A stretch of 64,000 bases of DNA from Protopterus annectens (taxonomy: Eukaryota; Chordata; Ceratodontiformes; Protopteridae), in assembly GCF_019279795.1 (NCBI RefSeq), contig NC_056732.1:183043177-183107176 (forward strand). The letters are read 5' to 3'. A program made the translations under genes and the position numbers. Under the pieces are notes generated by a model. That model had not been told where the DNA came from. It worked only from the letters and a program-made list of their open reading frames with translations, and ran no database searches. This document shows, in pieces, positions 57,376-64,000 of the stretch; position 1 is the stretch's first letter, and each line of letters opens with the position of its first letter.

Positions 57376-58490
57376 TTAAACTATTTTGTTCCTCATGTCT
57401 TGGACAGTTACTTGGGATAGTTGGGAAGTTTTGCTTCTAACTAAGAATGTTGCTTGGTGGTCACTGAGGACATCTGGCAGACATTCTGATTGTGTTATTC
57501 GGAAGGGGTGAGATACAAGTACCCAGTCTAGTATGGATTGGTGTTTGGTTCTGTTGTCTGTTCGGGTGGGGGAAGAAATGAGTTTGGTTAAGCCATGAAG
57601 GTTGATGTCAGATAGAGGGTTTGGAGTGGAGCAGTTGAGCCAGTCAATATTCAAGTCTCCTAATATTATGTTTTCTTGGGGGAGTACATTAGATGTCCAG
57701 TCAAGTAGTTTTTTGGTGGTAGGGATATTGTTCCTTGGGGGGATATAGCATCCTATGATGTTTAAATGTTTGTTTGGGCTAATCTTTAGTTTGGCTGGGA
57801 TGAGTTCCATATTTCCTAGTTCTGGGGATGTGTTGTCTAGCTTTTCTAAGATGAGGTGATTTTATATAGTATGGCAACACCTCCTCCCTTCTTTCCTATT
57901 CTGTCATTGCAAATTATATTGTAGCCAGGTGCAGTAATATTGTTATCATGGATTTCTGGCTTTAGCCAGGTTTCAGTTAGTATTACTATGTCTGGCTGAT
58001 AAAAGCCTAGTAGAGCATGGAGGTCAAGCACTTTTTTAAAGATACTTCTAACATTAAGATTGATGATTAGAAGTGAGTTATTGGGTCTGTGGGGGAGGGT
58101 AAAAGTTGTATTGGAGGTTGGTGGGCTTGGTATTGATAGACCTGGGTTGGGGTGTATGTCCCCACAACATAAGCGTGTTGTTTGCAGTTGTAATTGAAGT
58201 TTAAGTAGCTTGTTTAAGATTTTTATATATTTTAAAGTAGTGCAGGTGTGTCTATAAATTGGGAGCTCCTTAGGTAAGTGGTACATAAGGATGGATTGGT
58301 AGTGGTATGGGTGTAATTGAGTATGTTGTTTGTGGCTGGGTGTGTGGAGGGATGTTCCTTTATTTGGGATAATTAGCCTACACTTGTATTGAGATTGATA
58401 GCTAGTAATGAGTGATAGTAGTATTAGGGTAGGTATGTAAATGGAGTATAGTAGGAGTTTCGTTTTAGAAGGTTTTGATAGTGTAGGCAT
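57376..58490 (-). pseudogene. L2 ORF: N-terminal region and endonuclease, one frameshift
   Basis: The first frame (58490-57846) has a hydrophobic segment near residue 15-30 (LLLYSIYIPTLILLSLI), then the family block LCCGDIHPNPGL (about residue 108), LIINLNVRSIF, and IVILTETWLKP with the catalytic Glu, then GGGVAILYK. After a frameshift near 57840 the second frame (57810-57376) continues with LNIIGCYIPPRN, IILGDLNIDWL, SILDWVLVS and VLSDHQATF. Glu, the GD-N motif and the SDH motif are all intact, unlike in LINE A. The start ATG at 58490 has good context as the first ATG after a C-rich leader. Confidence 0.88.
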
Positions 58491-58780
58491 GTTTGAGTTT
58501 TATTAGGTTGGTAGGAGGTGTAACATGGAAAGAGTGGAGTATATTGAAGAGTGTTAATAGCAGTTGTTGGTATGGATGATTGGTTAGATTAGGTGCTAGG
58601 TTGAGGTGGTGAGTTCAGGGGGGGTGTGGTTAATTGTAGATGTGGTGTATAGGTATAAAGTTAATTGATATGGGGTGGGTGGGAATGGGGGTAGGGTAAG
58701 GGAGTGGAGTGAGCCCAAGCGTAGCAAGGGTGAATGGAGCGGAAACCACCTGAGCCTCCTGTGCTTGCCAGGGCAAGAAA

Positions 58781-58879
58781 AACAATCAGCTTATCAAGAG
58801 TAGCTTGTGTTTGCAACATATGCCAGTCAGTAACCTGATCTCTAATATTATTAAGTAAAATAATTTTATTCTAAATAGA

Positions 58880-58885
<6 letters not shown>
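58781..58885. other. Short spacer, AT-rich
   Basis: Nothing recognisable between the L2 5' end and the microsatellite. Confidence 0.5.

Positions 58886-58945
<60 letters not shown>
58886..58945. repeat. (TA)n-(TG)n compound microsatellite
   Basis: About 16 TA followed by about 13 TG, abutting the LTR start at 58948. The LTR element therefore inserted at the edge of this tract, or the tract grew at the junction. Confidence 0.96.
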
Positions 58946-58947
<2 letters not shown>

Positions 58948-59247
58948 TGTAAGATTATGCTCAACAAGGTTTTAAGGTTGAAAGTAACTTTGCAACAAAT
59001 ATGCAACATACATTAGGAATAAGATAAAGCTTGCTTAAATGCAGAAACAGAGTTCAGTAATATGTGATTAGCATCTATACTAAATGACTGTGGCTTAAAA
59101 AATAAGAAACTTGCTTATGAGTGTATTACAGACACATCAAGAAAGCTGACTTTTTAAAGACTTGGCAAGAATGTAAAAAAAAAAAAACAGAATATATCAG
59201 AAAAAAACCTAATCTGTTTTTTTTAAAGAATGGACAACAGGACATGT

Positions 59248-59355
59248 GTTTATCCACAAGGCGTTTCCTTGAAAAATATGCTTTTCTAAGAAAGTTTAAA
59301 AATATGCTTTTCTAAGAAAGTTTATCCACAAGGCGTTTCCTTAAAAATATGCTTT
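59248..59355 (+). repeat. Internal duplication in the LTR U3-like region
   Basis: TTTATCCACAAGGCGTTTCC occurs twice (starting near 59249 and 59321), and AAAATATGCTTTTCTAAGAA occurs twice between them with a third partial copy after. The same structure is present in the 3' LTR (63430-63540), so it predates insertion. Short repeats in this position often act as enhancers; that role is inferred. Confidence 0.85.
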
Positions 59356-59453
59356 TCTCCACTTATCAGCATTTGCACAAGAACAGATGTGTCAGCATTT
59401 GCTTCATCAAGGCAGTATCCTTCCAAAACCAAGAGGGAGTGCTTAACTAAAAA

Positions 59454-59464
59454 TATATATAAAG
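59454..59464 (+). promoter_or_regulatory. TATA-box-like word in 5' LTR
   Basis: TATATATAAAG lies roughly 510 bp into the LTR, downstream of the duplicated block, where a U3 promoter would be expected. It is shared with the 3' LTR. Function is inferred only. Confidence 0.45.
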
Positions 59465-60235
59465 TCTGTATTAAATCCAGTTATGTTAGGTGTATTGGTA
59501 GGGACACATTTGTCCCGAGGTAAATGTTATATCTCTCACATCATCTGTACTATATGAGAAGTAAAGTAGAACAATAACTAAAAGCTGTAACAGAAGTACG
59601 TGTGGTTTATTATAAAAGTTATTTGTTACTGCTCTAAGGTGATGCTGCAAAGTATATTCTCTCATCAGTGTATATTCTGCAAGTTTCTGTATGCAACAGA
59701 CTGTGAATGCAACTATAACCAGAGTTTGATTTCAGCAGAATCCAGCCAGCAAGACTGAATGTCTTAAGAAGACTTCAAATCCATCACAGTAAGCATCAGA
59801 GTAACAGCACAGTGCTTTAGCACCTTAAAATTAATTATTCAATGGAGAGCCAGTCATAATTTTTCAATGCGAGCCTACCAGCATTCGAACACAGAGGGAA
59901 GGTTAAGCCCTGCAGAGGGTCACTTCAGTCAAATTGCAGTAACTAACATTTCTACGTATGTGTAAATCTGAACCAGAAGTATTCCAGTTTATGCAGCTTG
60001 CAGCAGTAAAGTTATTTAGACGTCTAATTCCAGATTGAGCCTGAAGTCCAGGAAAGTCTCAGTGTCATTAATTCTTCAAGAAAAGGTGGATATCTACTTT
60101 GCACAGCAGTCCGCTGCTTGTTGTGCTTCACCAGCTTCTCAAGTGACTTAGAAAAATTTTCAACCATCTGCAATAACAGCCTGATCACCTGTTTTCTTGA
60201 TAACTGATAAGACTTTTTTCTGTGTCACATTTTTA

Positions 60236-60312
60236 GTATGGATGCTATTAGACAGTTTGCATATTATTAGACATTTTGGATGTTATTAGACAGTATGGAT
60301 ATTATTAGACAT
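60236..60312 (+). repeat. 20-bp tandem repeat, about four copies
   Basis: Imperfect units of the form TATGGATGTTATTAGACAGT repeat about every 19-20 bp, just before and into the relic frame. Confidence 0.85.
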
Positions 60313-60870
60313 AATTCGTGTAGGAGTAAACCAAGCTTTAGTAAATTGCAATGTTGGTGTACACAGCACATTAGTAAATGTAAAACCTTATTAGGGCAGG
60401 TTGATAGTAAGGCATTATGCAAATGTATTACAATATTTGACTGGTATCTCAAAGAAAACCATATGGGGTATGACAAACGTTTATTGTGTGATTCAGATGT
60501 TAAACAGTTATGTCCTGTCACCACATGTGAAAGGTTAATCTCAGAGTTACAATAGGAGTTAAATCAGTTACTGACGGGACCTCTAATATATTTTGTTACA
60601 AAAGAAAGTAATAAACTTCTAAGAGACAGACACAATGAGTTCAGGAAGTTTAGACAAGTTATATAAACATTTTTCCAAAAGTGCATAGGAGTTTCAGATT
60701 CAGCAGAACAGGTTCCTGAGACATATCAGGCAGACCATGAGGAAACTCTTCAACAGCAGTTACAAGATAAAGGAAATAAATTAGCTGTGCTTAAGAGAAC
60801 ATTAGGAAAGAACAGGAAACTACAGCTGATCTGTACAAAAGAGATATTTTATAATATGTTTGTGTTTTGA
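60280..60870 (+). pseudogene. Relic coding region of the LTR element, two in-frame stops
   Basis: One frame runs from 60280 to a TGA at 60867-60869 with only two internal stops (TAG 60553-60555 and a TAA near 60664). Composition is protein-like and hydrophilic: Cys/His-containing at the start, then Gln/Glu/Lys-rich and predicted helical. In this position, first in the interior, a gag-type structural protein is the simplest guess, but I see no diagnostic motif such as a zinc knuckle. I do not assign a family. Confidence 0.4.
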
Positions 60871-61064
60871 AAATGGTTAAGCATACATGGTAGGATGGTA
60901 AAATAAAAATCATTCTCAAATGTTTAAAACTTCCATTCAATTAAAGGAAGATATCTATCATTACTACAGTAAAGTAGATCGTATGACTGCCATTCTCATA
61001 GCATAGTCAAAAGGTAAACAAAACAGTACTAGTATATAAAAATTAAATAAAAATAGTTAATAAG

Positions 61065-61136
61065 AGTAAAGATTTACAGTCACAACACTGACATGCTTGT
61101 ATAAAGATTTAAAGTCACAAGACTGACATGCATGTA
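61065..61136 (+). repeat. 36-bp tandem duplication
   Basis: TAAAGATTTACAGTCACAAC and TAAAGATTTAAAGTCACAAG, each followed by ACTGACATGC and TGTA, lie head to tail. Confidence 0.88.
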
Positions 61137-63112
61137 TTTTCTTTTTATACAATGCACAAGAATAACAGGCAGACAACAGCAAATATAAATAATGTAAATA
61201 TAAACATGTGTTCGTTAAGCTAATATCTGTCTGTTTTTTACAATATTTTTATAATTGTATAGTAACATCACACCAGTTAAAGTTCTGAATTTTAAAAAGA
61301 AATAAAATCAAGGATGGAATTAGTCAAGCAATCTTTGTAAAATGAATGACAGAGCAGTTAAATAAATAAAAAACATACTGAAATCAAAAGTTAAAAAATA
61401 TGTAAGCTAATTGTAAAATAATGTTTAGTTATGTAGTATAAATGCATAGTTATGCAAATCAAATGTAATACTAAGTGTTTTATAACTGCATTTTACTAAC
61501 AGATGATTAAAGGAAAAATGCTAAAAGGGTTAACTGAAATGTGAGCTCAGACCTTCCTAGACTGGATGAATAGTTACAGGAAATGTTGAACAGATAAGAC
61601 AAGAAAGAAGACTGATTGCCAGACAAGTGGCTTGAGTTTTTCCAAAAACCTATTGTTATTAAAACATAATTGTTAAAATGTTCACATGCAACACTATTTG
61701 GTAATTATAATAAAATATCACAATTGTGCATATATGTCACTGATAAAAATAAAAAAAAAACTCTTATTATTGTTTTTTGGGCCATCATTTTATCAGTAAA
61801 ATAGTATTGGTAAACAGATTAAACCTGACAGGATAAGATATTTTGCAAGTTGCTAATAGCTATCATTCTAGTTATTATTGTATTGTTTAGTATTAAGTTG
61901 CATTTACAACCTGTTAAACTGTAAAGCTATACAAGAGATGACTTAACATTGCTTTATTAAAGCTATACAAGAAAAAGTAAAGATATGTAAAAAATTGAAC
62001 AAGAATGGTCACTATTTTTAATATGTTTTTGGCAAGACAATGTTGGTATGCAAAAAGCATAAATGTTTCTAATTTCTGGGTATGTAGTTGCCTCTGGTGG
62101 CAATTTCACTAGATACTTCTAAAGAAACATACAAATTTTCCAAGATTTTGCTTGATGTTAATGTTACTAAATTTGTAAGATTGGACTAAGTGTACTTTAC
62201 AGTCTTTGTATGTACAAATACAAAATAATCCAGTACAAATGAAATTAATGGCTAGTAACAAATATGTGTGAAAAAACATGTTTTAAAAAAATTGGGTCCA
62301 GGATAGCTGCTAGATTGAAATGCATGAATAGCAAACAGTCTGTGTAAATACATACTGTACAGGATACGTTGTAATAAGTTCAAAAGTAATTTGTCAAGGT
62401 GTAATATTATCACTGATTTTAAGTTGGAGTCTTATTGGTTACCCCAGTTAAAGGAAAATTAAATATTGTATTCACATAGCTAATGGACTAATATGTACAT
62501 AACATTATTTAGTATATACAACATGTTTTTTTTTTAATCCTCAAGTATTAAATATACTGAAATAATTGCATTCAAATATTTATTATCTAAGCCCAGTTCA
62601 GTACTTTATGTTCAGTTCACTGTCAACCAAGATGTTAATGGGCAGTTCAGAGACATGACCACAGTATTATGGTTAAAATGACATTGAAACTGTATATGTT
62701 CAGCAGTGTATAAATGCTTGGAGTAGCACATAGTTTTTGCCTCTTATAGATATTAGTCTATCTCTAATCTTTTGATATAAAATAATCAATAAAAGTAAAG
62801 AGTTAATTCAACAGTTGCCAAGAGTTAATGAAAGAGTTCTAAGTCATAAATGAAATTCTGTGATTGCAAAAAATAAAACTAAAGTAGACACAGTCCATAA
62901 TTGATGAAATATTTTCACAAAATGGTTTGCAAAAGAAAAAGTTGTTAAATATATTCAATTTTAGTAGTAATACTCAATATCATTGTATTAACTATGTAAA
63001 ATTGCATTTTGATTTGCTGTATCAAAAGAAGACTAAAGATTTTGTTTCTTTATGTGTTTTCTATATAATGTGATCAAAATACATATCAGTATAAAGTGTT
63101 TTAAATATGTTG

Positions 63113-63131
63113 TAAAATAAAAAGAGGGAAC
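63113..63131 (+). other. Polypurine tract before the 3' LTR
   Basis: The string AAAATAAAAAGAGGGAAC directly precedes the TGTAAC start of the 3' LTR at 63132. A purine run at this point primes plus-strand synthesis in LTR elements. It also fixes the element orientation as +. Confidence 0.85.
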
Positions 63132-64000
63132 TGTAACATTATGCTCAACAAGATTTTAAGGCTGAAAGTAACTTTGCTACAAATATGCAACATAAATAAG
63201 GAATAAGATAAAGCTTGCTTAAATGCAGAAACAGAGTTTAGTAATATGTGATTAGCATCCATACTAAATGACTGTGGCTTAAAAAATAAGGAACTTGTTT
63301 ATGAGTGTATTACATACACATCAAGAAAGCTGACTTTTTAAAGACTTGGCAAGAATGTAAAAAAAAAAAACGGGATATATCAGAAAAAAACTAATCTGCT
63401 TTCTTTAAAGAATGGACAACAGGACATGTGTTTATCCACAAGGCGTTCCCTTGAAAAATATGCTTTTCTAAGAAAGTTTAAAAATATGCTTTTCTAAGAA
63501 AGTTTATCCACAAGGCGTTTCCTTAAAAATATGCTTTTCTCCACTTATCAGCATTTGCACAAGAACAAATGTGTCAGCATTTGCGTCATCAAGGCAGTAT
63601 CTTTCCAAAACCAAGAGGGAGTGCTTAACTTAAAATATATATAAAGTCTGTATTAAATCCAGTTATGTTAGGGGTATTGGTAGGGACACATTTGCCCCGA
63701 GGTAAATGTTAAATCTCTCACATCATCTGTACTATATGAGAAGTAAAGTAGAACAATAACTAAAAGCTGTAGCAGAAGTACGTGTGGTTTATTATAAAAG
63801 TTATTTGTTACAGCTCTAAGTTGATGCTGCAAAGTATATTCTCTCATCAGTGTATATTCTGCAAGTTTCTGTATGCAACAGACTGTGAATGCAACTATAA
63901 CCAGACTTTGATTTCAGCAGAATCCAGCCAGCAAGACTGAGTGTCTTAAGAAGACTTAAAATCCATCACAGTAAGCATCAGAGTAACAGCACAGTGCTTT
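63132..64000 (+). mobile_element. 3' LTR, cut off by the window end
   Basis: Starts TGTAACATTATGCTC after the polypurine tract and follows the 5' LTR to the last base of the window (ACAGTGCTTT). Its end and the flanking target duplication are outside the window. Confidence 0.92.

Larger units (their letters stand above)
54971..58780 (-). mobile_element. L2-type LINE, near full length, lightly broken
   Basis: On the - strand: a C-rich 5' UTR (58780-58500), an ORF with membrane-like N-terminus and endonuclease (58490-57376), RT (56904-56029) and C-terminal part (to about 55240). A 3' UTR follows that ends GGGCCTCCACTGAAAATGG, then a GGTTAACAAATG/AAATAAATAAAT tail of the kind seen in fish L2 elements. 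Damage is light: one frameshift in the endonuclease and a few stops in the rest. No separate ORF1 is visible, which agrees with L2. Confidence 0.87.
58948..59818 (+). mobile_element. 5' LTR of an LTR retroelement (at least 871 bp)
   Basis: Begins with TGTAAGATTATGCTC and matches 63132-64000 along its whole visible length at an offset of about 4184 bp. I count roughly 30 differences in 870 bp by eye (about 3.5%). The true 3' end lies beyond 59818, because the downstream copy is cut by the window edge, so the LTR-interior boundary is not resolved. Inside are a TATATATAAAG promoter-like word (59454-59464) and a duplicated block (59248-59355). The element class (retrovirus-like or other LTR) cannot be set from the LTR alone. 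Confidence 0.92.
59819..63112 (+). mobile_element. Interior of the LTR element, mostly noncoding or decayed
   Basis: About 3.2 kb between the LTRs, too short for a complete set of retroelement genes and with no recognisable protease, RT, RNase H or integrase motif. It is AT-rich. Only one region (60280-60870) looks once-coding. Two short tandem repeats lie inside (60236-60312 and 61065-61136). I could not identify a primer-binding site. The element was therefore non-autonomous or has been internally deleted. Confidence 0.75.

Noticed and set aside
59819..59910. tRNA primer-binding site downstream of the 5' LTR
   Set aside because: A TTCGAAC word at 59885-59891 looked like a T-loop complement, but there is no TGG at the correct distance and the flanking bases do not form a T-stem.

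Overview
The window reads as intergenic or intronic DNA from a large, repeat-rich vertebrate genome. I find no intact host gene, no rRNA, no functional tRNA and no CRISPR array. The non-mammalian vertebrate assignment is inferred from the mix of repeats: CR1/L2-type LINEs with esterase-type ORF1, a Penelope-like element with a GIY-YIG domain, PIF/Harbinger genes, tRNA-headed SINEs with the shared fish/amphibian/shark-type central core, hAT and Tc1-type MITEs, an LTR element, and long (TA)n and (TG)n tracts. A lobe-finned fish, amphibian, shark or non-teleost ray-finned fish would all fit, and the sequence alone does not decide.

Layout. 1-2.0 kb: TG/CA-rich unclassified repeat DNA. 2.0-6.0 kb (+): a nearly full-length CR1-type LINE (LINE A) with all domains present but broken by stops and frameshifts. 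6.0-7.0 kb (+): the 3' part of a Penelope-like element with a GIY-YIG endonuclease and a hammerhead-like hairpin. 7.1-12.2 kb: TG/CA-rich DNA holding a 340-bp hAT-type MITE, three tRNA-derived SINE copies (two in inverted orientation) and (TA)n. 12.2-17 kb: a repeat-poor AT-rich island with no recognisable gene. 17.2-22.1 kb (-): a second long CR1/L2-like LINE (LINE B) interrupted by a SINE. 22.2-30.1 kb: fragments of at least four LINEs plus SINEs. 30.2-31.1 kb: three short hairpins, then a long palindrome. 31.3-32.6 kb (+): a broken Harbinger transposase. 32.6-54 kb: TG/CA-rich DNA dominated by a tandem array of about 245-bp tRNA-like units (35.5-39.1 kb) that seeded the (TG)n tracts, larger paralogous blocks, two Tc1-type MITEs and a relic (-) strand Myb-like gene of Harbinger type. 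54.8-58.8 kb (-): an L2-type LINE with well-preserved catalytic motifs. 58.9-64 kb: an LTR retroelement with a complete 5' LTR start, relic interior, polypurine tract and a 3' LTR that runs off the window end.

None of these genes forms a working pathway. They are independent selfish elements, most of them dead, in nested layers. The parts I consider most worth pursuing are the tRNA-like tandem array with its microsatellites, the Harbinger transposase/Myb pair separated by paralogous TG-rich DNA, the Penelope 3' end with its ribozyme-like motif, the palindrome cluster at 30-31 kb, and the repeat-poor island. All similarities were judged by eye, so boundaries are approximate unless stated.
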